A stretch of 64,000 nt of DNA, from contig NZ_LMTJ01000001.1 of NCBI RefSeq assembly GCF_001510715.1, forward strand, positions 356,471 to 420,470, read 5' to 3'. A program made the position numbers and the translations under genes. Shown here piece by piece: positions 24,609 to 33,174 of the stretch. Origin of the DNA: Bacillus sp. FJAT-29814. GTDB taxonomy: Bacteria; Bacillota; Bacilli; Bacillales; Cytobacillaceae. How positions within the stretch are numbered: the first letter of the stretch is position 1; each line of letters begins with the position of its first letter. The notes below the pieces were generated by a model. The model made no database searches. It had not been told where the DNA came from and saw only the letters and a program-made list of their open reading frames with translations.

Positions 24609-26144
24609 ATGTCCCATTATCTTGAGTTGATCACATTACCAGCTGTATTTTTCATCATTCTTACCTTATCCATGGTAAGCGCCATTTTCCTACTATGGGA
24701 AAAGGTTCCCTTACACTATGTTGGTTATCACATCGGTATCGTATCGTTAACTCCAATCGTCGCCTTGTGGGGGCTTCTCTCTAACAAAGGATCGGTGTTG
24801 TATGGACCTTGGCGTTTTGACTCTCTTTCTTGGCTTCTGGCCTTTTTTGTCCTAACCCTTGGTTTGATTGTGCAGCGCTTTTCGGTTCGGTACTTATTTG
24901 GCGATCGTTTTTACCGAAACTATTTTACTTTACTCACACTCACTACATTTGCTGATACCCTTGCCTGGCTCAGCGATGACCTTCGCCTGCTGTTGGTCTG
25001 CTGGGGAGTCACCCTTTTGGGACTGACGTTGCTGATCCGGTTAAATAAACAGTGGCATGTGGCCAGAAAGGCTGCCGCCTTTGCTGGTCGGCTATTTTTA
25101 CTCAGTTGGATGATCCTGCTTCTGGCTGTCATTTGGATTACACAATCGACAGGACAATGGCAGCTATCGCTTGTACTTGAAAAAAATAATCTTGCACAAC
25201 TTGCATCATGGGAAGGAACCTGCATCAACCTCCTGTTAATAGTGGCGATGATGATTCCCGCAGCACAATTTCCTTTCCAACGCTGGCTGCTCGACACGGT
25301 CGTGGCTCCAACGCCGGTTTCTGCTGTCATGCATGCCGGTATTGTCAATGCCGCTGGTCTTATGTTTACTCGATTTGCTCCCCTTTTTAACGGTGATTCA
25401 GCACAGCTGATTTTACTCGTTTTGTCTGGTTTTTCCGTACTGATGGGGACCGGAATGATGCTTGTCCATGTCGACTATAAACGGCAGCTGGTCGGCTCCA
25501 CTATCGCTCAAATGGGATTCATGCTGATCCAGTGTGCATTAGGCGCTTATTTGGCTGCCATTATTCATGCGATTTTACACGGCCTGTTTAAAGCGAGCCT
25601 ATTTCTACAGGCTGGAACCGCTATCCAGCACAGCAGGACTCATTCCTTCAATCATCGTCCATTTCCCTATTTGTGGGTAATCACTGGGGGGATTTTAGGT
25701 TTCATGACGGGTATTTGGTATTGGCTGACTTCTGGCGGTGGGGGTTATCAAATCATCAGCGCCCTCATTTTAGGCTGGTCCGTGATATTAGGTTGGTCCG
25801 GCCTGGTTGCTTTTGGAAACGGCCGGATTGGCCGGTTGGCAGGATTTATCACCCTTGCCGCAGCGGTATTGATGTTCAAATTCATCCACATGGCCTTAGA
25901 GAAGCTGCTGCTTGAAACAATCATGACCGGGATGCAACCTCCCGCACCTGCCACCATCTTGGTATTGTTTATTTTGCTGGGAGGCAGCGCTTTTGGTTTA
26001 TGGTTAGCAAACAATCGCTCCTCAAAGGCATTTACCATCGTTTATCTTTGGCTGGTGCATTTGGGAGAGCCGCACAAAGATGTAGTGGAAAGCCATCCAA
26101 CCTATTTGGCAAAATCCTTTTCTGACAGGGGGTATTTTAGATGA
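24609..26144 (+). CDS. dabB: DabB/MpsA: NuoL-like proton- or sodium-conducting subunit
   Basis: 511 residues with about 14 hydrophobic helices, homologous to the antiporter-like subunits NuoL/NdhF. Characteristic elements are PFQRWLLDTVVAPTPVSAVMHA (split over a helix turn) and the HAILHGLFKASLFLQAG segment with its conserved Lys and His. Paired with DabA it forms a vectorial inorganic-carbon transporter, or in staphylococci the MpsAB membrane-potential / bicarbonate system. The ATG at 24609 is preferred over 24591 because GGGGGAG lies between them, 8 bases before 24609. It overlaps dabA by 4 bp. Confidence 0.85.
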   Translation: MSHYLELITLPAVFFIILTLSMVSAIFLLWEKVPLHYVGYHIGIVSLTPIVALWGLLSNKGSVLYGPWRFDSLSWLLAFFVLTLGLIVQRFSVRYLFGDRFYRNYFTLLTLTTFADTLAWLSDDLRLLLVCWGVTLLGLTLLIRLNKQWHVARKAAAFAGRLFLLSWMILLLAVIWITQSTGQWQLSLVLEKNNLAQLASWEGTCINLLLIVAMMIPAAQFPFQRWLLDTVVAPTPVSAVMHAGIVNAAGLMFTRFAPLFNGDSAQLILLVLSGFSVLMGTGMMLVHVDYKRQLVGSTIAQMGFMLIQCALGAYLAAIIHAILHGLFKASLFLQAGTAIQHSRTHSFNHRPFPYLWVITGGILGFMTGIWYWLTSGGGGYQIISALILGWSVILGWSGLVAFGNGRIGRLAGFITLAAAVLMFKFIHMALEKLLLETIMTGMQPPAPATILVLFILLGGSAFGLWLANNRSSKAFTIVYLWLVHLGEPHKDVVESHPTYLAKSFSDRGYFR

Positions 26145-28753
26145 CAACGTCATTGGCTAAGACATTAAATTGGGAAAAACGAGTTGAAGAGCTTTCGATT
26201 CAGGATGTGGTAAAAGCTGCTAGCGAAGTCATTGTACCGCTCGGCCCGATTAGCAGGTTTGCGGCACGCAGCCCCTGGGCCGGTTTGGAACGGCAATCCT
26301 TTGAACAGACAGCGCGCCGGTTCAAAAGTATATCTGATATTGAGCTATTTCCCGATGATTCTGTCTTACAATCGGCACGGAATCAAGGGGAAATTGATGT
26401 AAACTTTTTAGAAGAAGGGCTGCAGCAATGGCTTAAGACGCATTCTTTCGATCTCCCTCATACAGTAGTGGAGCCATTTTGCCGCGCGGCGCTTAGACAG
26501 GAACTGCCGGCTCAAGATTTGACGGCACTTCCTGAAGTGAAACGATTGGCAAAGAAACTGAAAGGGTTCAAGTTTCATCTGAAAGCAAGACCGTCCGTCA
26601 AAACTCTCAGTCAGCGGTTCGGACAGATAGACGGCGAGTGGGCGTTAAGGGAACTGAATCGCCATATGATTAAGTGGTGTAAATTGTACCTGGATGAATC
26701 CCAGGCAGTCTGGCCAATGCCAAACCGCGAGGCAGGTTTTTATTCTGCTTGGCGGCAAATGGCATCTTTTGACTCTGCCTTAACGAAACAGGCACGAAAC
26801 GAGATAAGGGATCTGCCAAAAGAAGCAGACAGCGCCTTAACAGAGGCATTATCCCAATTAGGCATTTCTTTTTCAGAGACGCAAGAATATTTTGAAGCCC
26901 ATTTGCTAGCCCTGCCAGGATGGGCGGGAATGATGCTATGGCGTTCGCAGCAAAATATAAATGAACGTTCCTTGCTTACTGACTATTTAGCTGTACGAAT
27001 TTCAATGGAGCTTGTATTATTGAAGCCTTATCTTCCTTTGCCCACACACGGTACGGAAGGAGCAATGCAACTGGAAACGCTCATTTCTGCCTGGCTCCAT
27101 TGGGGGAACTTATCCATCAATCAGTGGTACCCATTACCCGCTGCAGAACAAAGGGCACGTTTGAACCTTGCTTGGCAGTTCGATAAAATTACCCGAAATA
27201 GACTTTGGTTGGAAGCATGGGAAAAAACGTATGAAAACCAGCTAAAAGATAAAATAATCTCGATGCAACTGTTGACCTCTTATCAAACAAAACCATTAAG
27301 GGCACAATTCGTTTTTTGTATCGATGTGCGGTCAGAGCCTTTTCGCCGTAAACTGGAACAGATAGATGGTTTTGAAACCTTTGGGACAGCCGGATTTTTC
27401 AATTTGCCGATTGAAACCTGCAAACTGGATCACCATCATAGCCATCCATCCTTGCCAATCATGTCAAAACCGCAATTTAAGGTAAAAGAATATTTGCACC
27501 AATTGGAGTACCAACGATTCCATGAGCGTACAGAGGCAGTCCAATTACTTACTGGTACATTCAAACAGATGAAACACAACCTGCTTGCCAGCTTATTGCT
27601 GCCAGAGGTCAGCGGACCCTGGCTCAGTATTCAGACATTGGCACGAACTTTTTTACCAAGGAGTACCGGCAGCAGTTTTAGGAAACTACTTGATACATGG
27701 CTCAGAAAACCTGATGTGAAACTAACGCTTGACCGAATGGATCACACAAATACGGAGTTACCGGTCGGATTTTCAAAGGGAGAAAAAGTGCAATATGCGG
27801 AGCAGGCTTTGAAAATGATGGGGCTCACCGATCATTTCGCTCCATTCGTAGTGATATGCGGACATGGGAGCCGCAGCGTGAATAATCCATATGCCACTTC
27901 GCTTGATTGCGGAGCATGCGGCGGGGCTTCGAGCGCTTTTAATGCGCGGGTGCTGGCGGAATTGTGTAATCTTCCCCATGTACGCCAGGCCCTCCAGGAA
28001 AGAGGGATCTCGATTCCGAAAGATACCGTTTTTGCGGCGGCAGAACATATCACATCACTGGATGAACTAAAATGGGTTTATCTGCCACATCTTTCGGGTG
28101 ATGCTAAAGAAGCCTATAAACAAATCCAAGCCGAGCTGCCGAAGGTGAGTGAGGAGGCTAACGCCGAGCGAATCTCGAAATTGCCGAATCTCAAAAATAC
28201 CTTCAAACATCCAAAATCGGAAGCACAACGGTTTTCAGAGGACTGGAGTGAGATGCGTCCGGAATGGGGACTGGCCCGTAATGCGGCATTTGTCATCGGA
28301 GAACGAAGCTTGACCAAGGAGTGCAATCTGGAGGGAAGAGTTTTTCTTCATAACTACAACTGGAAAAAGGATAAAAACGGTTCGCTGCTTGCCGGTATCA
28401 TTGCCGGCCCGGGAACGGTTTGTCAATGGATCAACCTGCAATATTATGCATCCACCGTGGCGCCTCATTATTATGGCAGCGGAAATAAAGCGACCCAAAC
28501 GGTAACCTCGGGAATTGGGGTGATGCAGGGAAATGCCAGTGATTTATTATCTGGGCTGCCATGGCAGTCGGTCATGCAATCGGACCAACAAGCCTATCAT
28601 GCACCATTAAGGCTGCTGGTGGTTATCCAGGCACCAACGGAATATGTCGAAAGATTATTGAATCACGATCGGGCCTTTCGGCAAAAAGTACAAAACGGTT
28701 GGCTTCGGCTTGCATCGATTGATCCGGAAGGAACCTGGAAAAACTGGTCATAG
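26141..28753 (+). CDS. dabA: DabA/MpsB (DUF2309, YbcC family) inorganic carbon transporter subunit
   Basis: 870 residues, full length for DUF2309/UPF0753. The zinc site typical of the family is visible: FCIDVRSEPFRRKLE (Cys and Asp, near residue 391) and VICGHGSRSVNNP with a following DCGACGG (His and Cys, near residues 573-592). The fold resembles a beta-carbonic-anhydrase-type site that hydrates CO2 using the gradient conducted by DabB. The start overlaps dabB (ATGA), so translation is coupled. In B. subtilis the counterpart is YbcC next to NdhF. Confidence 0.9.
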   Translation: MTTSLAKTLNWEKRVEELSIQDVVKAASEVIVPLGPISRFAARSPWAGLERQSFEQTARRFKSISDIELFPDDSVLQSARNQGEIDVNFLEEGLQQWLKTHSFDLPHTVVEPFCRAALRQELPAQDLTALPEVKRLAKKLKGFKFHLKARPSVKTLSQRFGQIDGEWALRELNRHMIKWCKLYLDESQAVWPMPNREAGFYSAWRQMASFDSALTKQARNEIRDLPKEADSALTEALSQLGISFSETQEYFEAHLLALPGWAGMMLWRSQQNINERSLLTDYLAVRISMELVLLKPYLPLPTHGTEGAMQLETLISAWLHWGNLSINQWYPLPAAEQRARLNLAWQFDKITRNRLWLEAWEKTYENQLKDKIISMQLLTSYQTKPLRAQFVFCIDVRSEPFRRKLEQIDGFETFGTAGFFNLPIETCKLDHHHSHPSLPIMSKPQFKVKEYLHQLEYQRFHERTEAVQLLTGTFKQMKHNLLASLLLPEVSGPWLSIQTLARTFLPRSTGSSFRKLLDTWLRKPDVKLTLDRMDHTNTELPVGFSKGEKVQYAEQALKMMGLTDHFAPFVVICGHGSRSVNNPYATSLDCGACGGASSAFNARVLAELCNLPHVRQALQERGISIPKDTVFAAAEHITSLDELKWVYLPHLSGDAKEAYKQIQAELPKVSEEANAERISKLPNLKNTFKHPKSEAQRFSEDWSEMRPEWGLARNAAFVIGERSLTKECNLEGRVFLHNYNWKKDKNGSLLAGIIAGPGTVCQWINLQYYASTVAPHYYGSGNKATQTVTSGIGVMQGNASDLLSGLPWQSVMQSDQQAYHAPLRLLVVIQAPTEYVERLLNHDRAFRQKVQNGWLRLASIDPEGTWKNWS

Positions 28754-28835
28754 TACGACTCGGTTTAAATGAAAAGTAGGAACTTTGGATTTAAATAATA
28801 TAGCCTTATATATAGTAGAGAAGGGTAGAAATCAT

Positions 28836-29204
28836 ATGGAGAAGTCAAAAGGATCGATTGAAGCCGAAATTAGTAAAGCCTTAACGCAATGGGAGAAAAG
28901 TTATCTTGGCCGTGGTTCCATTGCTGTCAAGACAGATATTTTACGCGATATGGTGATTGTTACATTGAATGGAATATTAACCCCTGCTGAATATGCCTTA
29001 TGTAAGGACAAAGAGGGTTTATTATCGATAAAAATGACTCGAAACAGTCTTGTTGAGTCAGGCGAAGCAGATATAAAGCAAATTATTTTTTCAATAACCG
29101 GTCAAGAAGTAACAAGTTTTTATACCGACATCAGTACCCAAACTGGCGAAAGGGTTATGGTCTTTAAACTTACAGGAGATTTGGAGAAAAAACTATCAAA
29201 TTGA
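28836..29204 (+). CDS. mpsC: MpsC family protein (DUF2294)
   Basis: 122 residues. The fold pattern (IEAEISKALTQWEKSYLGRG, then DMVIVTLNGILTPAE, and a C-terminal DISTQTGERVMVF) is DUF2294, now called MpsC. The name comes from the third gene of staphylococcal mpsABC, which builds membrane potential and supports bicarbonate uptake. The ATG at 28836 has AAGGGT 9 bases upstream; the frame upstream of it has no ribosome site. Its position after dabBA supports the Mps/Dab assignment. The biochemical role is unknown. Confidence 0.8.
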   Translation: MEKSKGSIEAEISKALTQWEKSYLGRGSIAVKTDILRDMVIVTLNGILTPAEYALCKDKEGLLSIKMTRNSLVESGEADIKQIIFSITGQEVTSFYTDISTQTGERVMVFKLTGDLEKKLSN

Positions 29205-29245
29205 TGAGGTTTTGCACAGATTCAATTGAATATGGGGTGAACGTA

Positions 29246-29731
29246 ATGAAGACCGACGAAAAGAAAAAAGTTCTGTTTGTGATGGGAATGGAACAAAATC
29301 CGGAAAGAATGATGAAACAAATCACCAGCTATACACGGGAAAATATCATAGTCATGCAATCTTATGGATCAAAGATTGAACCCTTCGGTGATCTCATGCG
29401 GGACATCATCCTTGCTGTTTATCGGGAAAAGGTGAAAGAAATTTTTGTTGCGGTTCCAAAAGTTAATAAAAAGAATGCTAAAGAGACACTTAAAAAAATA
29501 GATGATAATCGAGAATTACAAACGAAAATTAAAACATTGGATTATCTATTTAAAAATTGCAAGCCAGAATACTTTAATGGCAGTATCAGAGAATGGCTGG
29601 GAAGCGGCGAAACCTCAGCCAATAGTACGCAAACGAATGCGGATGTGATTCGAAACCATCCATTGCTGCCTTCCAACATCAAAGTGACGGAAGTAATGAT
29701 GGAGAGCGAAAATCAATCAAAGATGGCATAG
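29246..29731 (+). CDS. Degenerate beta-carbonic-anhydrase-like protein (YbcF-like)
   Basis: 161 residues. Aligned by eye, VLFVMGMEQNPERM sits where beta-carbonic anhydrases have the CxDxR zinc motif. VKEIFVAVPKVN sits where they have the GHxxCG motif, and VIRNHPLLP matches the conserved late helix. The zinc Cys, the Asp/Arg dyad and the His-x2-Cys ligands are all gone, so ordinary catalysis is unlikely. It resembles YbcF of the B. subtilis ybc operon. The start at 29246 follows GGGGTGA. As last gene of the dab operon it may be a structural or regulatory partner. Confidence 0.65.
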   Translation: MKTDEKKKVLFVMGMEQNPERMMKQITSYTRENIIVMQSYGSKIEPFGDLMRDIILAVYREKVKEIFVAVPKVNKKNAKETLKKIDDNRELQTKIKTLDYLFKNCKPEYFNGSIREWLGSGETSANSTQTNADVIRNHPLLPSNIKVTEVMMESENQSKMA

Positions 29732-29787
29732 ATTTCTTAGTTGAAAATAGACAGAGTACTGGAGGCCAAGGGACCCAGCCAATCTGG

Positions 29788-29819
29788 ACCGGACATGTTA
29801 ATGCATGTTCGGTTTTTTT
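29788..29819 (+). terminator. Terminator of the dab operon
   Basis: ACCGGACATG (29788-29797) pairs with CATGTTCGGT (29804-29813; one G-U) and runs into six Ts. A 31-base segment is nearly repeated at 37743. Confidence 0.88.
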
Positions 29820-29863
29820 ATTTCTTTATTTCTGCCTTTAATTGCTGAACGTAAAATCTGATG

Positions 29864-29903
29864 TTGACACAACTGTTATATCTGTATATATTGTATATAT
29901 ACA
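29864..29903 (+). promoter_or_regulatory. Promoter with GntR (YtrA-type) operator
   Basis: TTGACA (29864-29869), 17 bp, TATATT (29887-29892). An inverted repeat with perfect 9-bp arms, TGTATATAT and ATATATACA (29883-29903), covers the -10. This is the expected autoregulatory operator of the following GntR gene. Confidence 0.65.
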
Positions 29904-29930
29904 CTAATAACGATAGGGTGATGCAATGCC

Positions 29931-30302
29931 GTGAATATCTTCATTTCAAATTCATCGGATGAACCAATTTATCTGCAAATTATGAATCAAATCAAGGAAC
30001 AGATCGTATCGGGGGAATTGCCCGAATCTCAACCGCTTCCTTCGATTCGAAATCTGGCAAAAGAGCTGAAAATCAGCGTCATTACAACAAAAAGAGCCTA
30101 TGATGAGTTGGAAAAAGATGGATTCATCGTAACAGTTGCCGGAAAAGGGTCGTTTGTGGCCGCTATCAACAAAGAAATGCTCCGCGAAACCAAAGTGAAA
30201 AGTATTGAGGAAAAAATGACTGAAGCCATCCATACAGCAAAACTCGTGGGGTTATCCTTAGAGGAACTTCAAGAAATGCTGCAGTTACTATATGAGGGGT
30301 GA
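29931..30302 (+). CDS. GntR-family regulator, YtrA subgroup
   Basis: 123 residues from a GTG start. The winged helix (PIYLQIMNQIKEQI, LPSIRNLAKELKISVITTKRAYDELEKDGF) is followed by only about 45 residues, the short C-terminus that defines YtrA-type members. These usually repress their own ABC-transporter operon and respond to cell-wall stress. The gene overlaps or abuts the ATPase gene, and an inverted repeat overlies the promoter. Confidence 0.9.
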   Translation: MNIFISNSSDEPIYLQIMNQIKEQIVSGELPESQPLPSIRNLAKELKISVITTKRAYDELEKDGFIVTVAGKGSFVAAINKEMLRETKVKSIEEKMTEAIHTAKLVGLSLEELQEMLQLLYEG

Positions 30303-30307
30303 ATAGG

Positions 30308-31183
30308 TTGACGAACATATTAGAAATGAGCAATGTATCAAAAAGCTACAAAGATTTTTCATTAAAAAATATAAATCTTACCTTGGAAAGAGGGTATATC
30401 ATGGGTTTTATCGGCCCAAATGGAGCCGGTAAAAGCACGACGATCAAACTGATTATGAATTTAATTAAAAAGGATAGCGGCAACATTACCCTGTTTGGAT
30501 TAGATAATGAAAAAGATGAATTGACGATTAAGGATCGAATCGGCTTTGTTTATGATGAAAATCATTTTTACGAGGACCTGACGATTCAACAATTAAAAAG
30601 CATCATCAGTCCATTCTACAGCAGATGGGACGAGGCGGTATTTAAAAAATATGTAGCGGCGTTCGATCTCCCAGTTAAGAAGCAGATTAAGCAGTTATCG
30701 AAAGGAATGAAAATGAAGTTTTCCTTAGCTATCGCCCTTTCGCACCATGCTGAGTTCTTAATTATGGATGAGCCAACTTCAGGATTGGATCCGCTCGTTA
30801 GGTCAGAACTATTAGAGGTTCTTCAGTCCTTGTTAGAGGATGAAAATAAATCGATATTCTTTTCAACGCATATTACCTCGGACTTGGATAAAATTGCTGA
30901 CTTTATCACCTTAATCCACAATGGCGAAATCATGTTAAGTAAACCAAAGGATGAACTGCTCGAAGAGTATTGCATTGTAAAAGGCGATAAAGAAAAGCTC
31001 CATGCAGCCAATCGTGAAACATTCATCGGACTTAGAGAAAATGCGTATGGTTTTGAAGCCTTATCAACTAGTAAAAAGGATGTTAGGAGACGATTCGGCG
31101 ATTCCGTGTTGATTGAAAAACCGACATTAGAAGATATTTTAGTATTTTCAACAAGGGGTGTTAACCGTGTATCAACTTATTAA
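30308..31183 (+). CDS. ABC transporter ATP-binding protein
   Basis: 291 residues. Walker A GPNGAGKST (about residues 39-47), signature LSKGMKMK, Walker B FLIMDEPTSGLDP and the H-loop FFSTHIT are all present. A C-terminal extension of about 80 residues is typical of drug- or peptide-export ATPases. The TTG at 30308 has AGGGG 8 bases before it; a GTG at 30299 overlapping the gntR stop is the alternative. It pairs with the permease at 31167. Confidence 0.88.
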   Translation: MTNILEMSNVSKSYKDFSLKNINLTLERGYIMGFIGPNGAGKSTTIKLIMNLIKKDSGNITLFGLDNEKDELTIKDRIGFVYDENHFYEDLTIQQLKSIISPFYSRWDEAVFKKYVAAFDLPVKKQIKQLSKGMKMKFSLAIALSHHAEFLIMDEPTSGLDPLVRSELLEVLQSLLEDENKSIFFSTHITSDLDKIADFITLIHNGEIMLSKPKDELLEEYCIVKGDKEKLHAANRETFIGLRENAYGFEALSTSKKDVRRRFGDSVLIEKPTLEDILVFSTRGVNRVSTY

Positions 31184-31817
31184 AAAGGATGTATTGGTGC
31201 AAAAGAATTCCTTGCTGTTGTCCCTTGTTTTAATTATCTTTTTTTCATTCACTCTTTCAAACATGGGGACGGTCGGGCTGATCGTGGGGATTATTACCGT
31301 CACCTACCAGTTAGTTTTAGGTGCAAGTGCATTGGAGGAAAAAGTAAACAGTGAGATTATTCTCATTAGTCTACCAATCAACAAAAGGACCATCGTATTA
31401 TCCAAATATATTTCCATCTATGTCTTTGCTGCCTATGTGATACTTGGATTCTACGTCGTTGATTTATTGACCAGCCTGTTTAACGTGCCATTTCATGTTC
31501 CTTTTAACTCATCAACCTTAATGGGCAGCCTAGCAGCGATTACCGTTTTGTTCTCTATAAGCTTTCCGTTGATTTTTAAATATGGCTACTTAAAATCGAA
31601 AATAATCAACATAATTCTTCTCTTTGTTGCCGTTTTTGGGGGCACCTTTACGATTGGCAATTTGATGAAAAACGATCATTATACCTTAGGGCAGAGTATG
31701 CAGGAATTAATGAATAGTGGGCCTCAATGGATGATCATCATGCTGATCCCGCTGCTCATGATATTAGCCATCTCATATTTCATCTCGATGACCTTCTTTA
31801 AAAACCGGGAGTTTTAA
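31167..31817 (+). CDS. ABC-2 transporter permease
   Basis: 216 residues with six hydrophobic helices, starting MYQLIKKDVLVQKNSLLL as Bacillus ABC-2 permeases do. The GTG at 31167 is preferred to the GTG at 31158, which lies within the AAGGGG ribosome site. It overlaps the end of the ATPase gene by 17 bp. The GntR-ATPase-permease order is that of ytr-like stress-responsive exporters; the substrate is unknown. Confidence 0.82.
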   Translation: MYQLIKKDVLVQKNSLLLSLVLIIFFSFTLSNMGTVGLIVGIITVTYQLVLGASALEEKVNSEIILISLPINKRTIVLSKYISIYVFAAYVILGFYVVDLLTSLFNVPFHVPFNSSTLMGSLAAITVLFSISFPLIFKYGYLKSKIINIILLFVAVFGGTFTIGNLMKNDHYTLGQSMQELMNSGPQWMIIMLIPLLMILAISYFISMTFFKNREF

Positions 31818-31829
31818 AAGCGAACAAGA

Positions 31830-31874
31830 AAAATGCCAGGCACCTTCATATGATTGAAGTGGTACCTGGCATTT
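31830..31874 (+). terminator. REP-like terminator after ABC operon
   Basis: AAAATGCCAGG (31830-31840) pairs with CCTGGCATTTT (31864-31874). The ACC/GGT and TTCA/TGAA arms extend the stem, with a 2-nt bulge. The TGCCAGGCACC-type core recurs in bacilli as a dispersed palindrome, so this may be both terminator and repeat. Confidence 0.7.
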
Positions 31875-31921
31875 TGTGGTACAGTTTACATATAACTAAT
31901 ATATTCACAAGAGGGTATGCA

Positions 31922-32110
31922 ATGAAGGTTTATAAACTTAAACGTCAGTTTAATGGATATAAAAAAGGGACTCCATTTTTCTTAGTAAGTGAATCTGAAT
32001 TTATTGGGGTTAAAGAGTTTGTTTTGAGAACCGATGATTTAGCGAACCGGATATCAATCGGTGAAAAGGAACTGATGAAGAATTTTATTTTTATAAAAGA
32101 GATCTATTGA
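31922..32110 (+). CDS. Small basic hypothetical protein
   Basis: 62 residues, no family recognised. It begins MKVYKLKRQFNGYKKG and is rich in Lys and Phe; no membrane segment or Cys pair. GAGGGT lies 5 bases upstream of the ATG. The frame remains open further upstream into the REP-like hairpin, but that part lacks a ribosome site and is not counted. It is probably a real single-gene unit. Confidence 0.55.
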   Translation: MKVYKLKRQFNGYKKGTPFFLVSESEFIGVKEFVLRTDDLANRISIGEKELMKNFIFIKEIY

Positions 32111-32156
32111 ATGAAGGTACCCAGCAGAGATATGAATTTGGGTCTTTAAATAATTG

Positions 32157-32180
32157 GTTTAATAATCCTAGGAATGGTAT
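32157..32180 (+). promoter_or_regulatory. Candidate sigma-B promoter
   Basis: GTTTAA (32157-32162), 12 bp, TGGTAT (32175-32180) matches the general-stress sigma-B consensus GTTTAA/GGGTAT with one mismatch. It lies 54 bases before the B3/4-domain gene. Confidence 0.5.
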
Positions 32181-32233
32181 AGGATGAAATTTATCGTGTT
32201 GTCACAAGAAGGATAGAAATGGAGAAAGCGTTT

Positions 32234-32938
32234 ATGACTAAATTTATCATTAAAGATGATTTTTGGACCTTATTCCCGCATGCAAAAATAGGCGTTGTTA
32301 TTTGTCAGGGAATTGATAATTCTAAAAGGGACGCTGAGAACTATGAGCAGCTGCTGCGAGAGGCAGAGAAAGAAGCACATAAATTCATTGCCCAAGAGGA
32401 ATTCAGCAGCAATGGGGTCATTTCCGTTTGGCGGGAAGCTTTTCAGAAATTCAAGACCAAGAAAGGGGCAAGGTGTTCCATTGAAGCCTTATTAAAAAGA
32501 GTGAAGAATGGCAATTCTATCGGGACCATAAACCCACTTGTTGACCTTTATAATTCCATTTCATTACGATATGGACTACCCTGTGGCGGAGAAGATATTG
32601 ACGCTTTTGTTGGAGATATTTTGCTAACGAGGGCTAAAGGGGATGAACGATTCATTCCATTGGGAAGTGAAGAAAATGCAACGCCGTACGAAGGGGAAAT
32701 TGTTTATAAAGATGATGCCGGCGCCATTTGCAGATGCTGGAATTGGCGTGAAGCACAGCGGACGATGCTAACAGAAAACACGAAAAATGCCTTCCTTTGT
32801 ATTGAATTAATCGATGAAACAAGAAGCGATGAGTTTCATATGGCGCTTAAAGAGTTGTCTGATTTAGTATCACACCATCTTGGTGGTTGTGTGAGGTTGG
32901 AAGTGTTGGATCTTAATAATCGGGAAATATTGATCTAA
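32234..32938 (+). CDS. B3/4 domain protein (PheT-like tRNA-interacting fold)
   Basis: 234 residues of the stand-alone B3/4 domain family, the domain of phenylalanyl-tRNA synthetase beta chain that edits mischarged tRNA. The opening FWTLFPHAKIGVVICQGIDN and the core LVDLYNSISLRYGLPCGGEDID are typical. Function of free-standing members is unproven; tRNA or amino-acid quality control is inferred from the fold. The ATG at 32234 has GGAG 9 bases upstream; the alternative at 32219 has only 4 bases of spacing. Confidence 0.75.
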   Translation: MTKFIIKDDFWTLFPHAKIGVVICQGIDNSKRDAENYEQLLREAEKEAHKFIAQEEFSSNGVISVWREAFQKFKTKKGARCSIEALLKRVKNGNSIGTINPLVDLYNSISLRYGLPCGGEDIDAFVGDILLTRAKGDERFIPLGSEENATPYEGEIVYKDDAGAICRCWNWREAQRTMLTENTKNAFLCIELIDETRSDEFHMALKELSDLVSHHLGGCVRLEVLDLNNREILI

Positions 32939-33003
32939 ACAGGAGGCAATTTGGGCAAACGAATGTAACGTCATCTTTTAATGTTCTAGTTAAATACAAA
33001 AAG

Positions 33004-33038
33004 CAAAAGGACTTCATTGATTTAAGTCCTTTTGTTTT
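33004..33038 (+). terminator. Terminator after B3/4-domain gene
   Basis: CAAAAGGACTT (33004-33014) pairs perfectly with AAGTCCTTTTG (33024-33034), followed by TTTT. Confidence 0.88.
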
Positions 33039-33174
33039 GAATAAAATTAACATAATAGGCAGCTGTCTAATTTTGTGATTGTATTATAAATTCATATCAA
33101 ATAGGGCATATACCCAAGAACTTTTACCCACCTATACATAAACTTTACTGTAAAAAGAAATGAGGAGGATCAAC

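Noticed and set aside
24920..25348. Minus-strand open frame of 142 codons
   Set aside because: Antisense to dabB; no ribosome site or recognisable domain.
33119..33140. Possible sigma-K promoter of the Gly-rich gene
   Set aside because: CATA at 33137 and AC at 33120 are present but spacing and the -10 end do not fit well.
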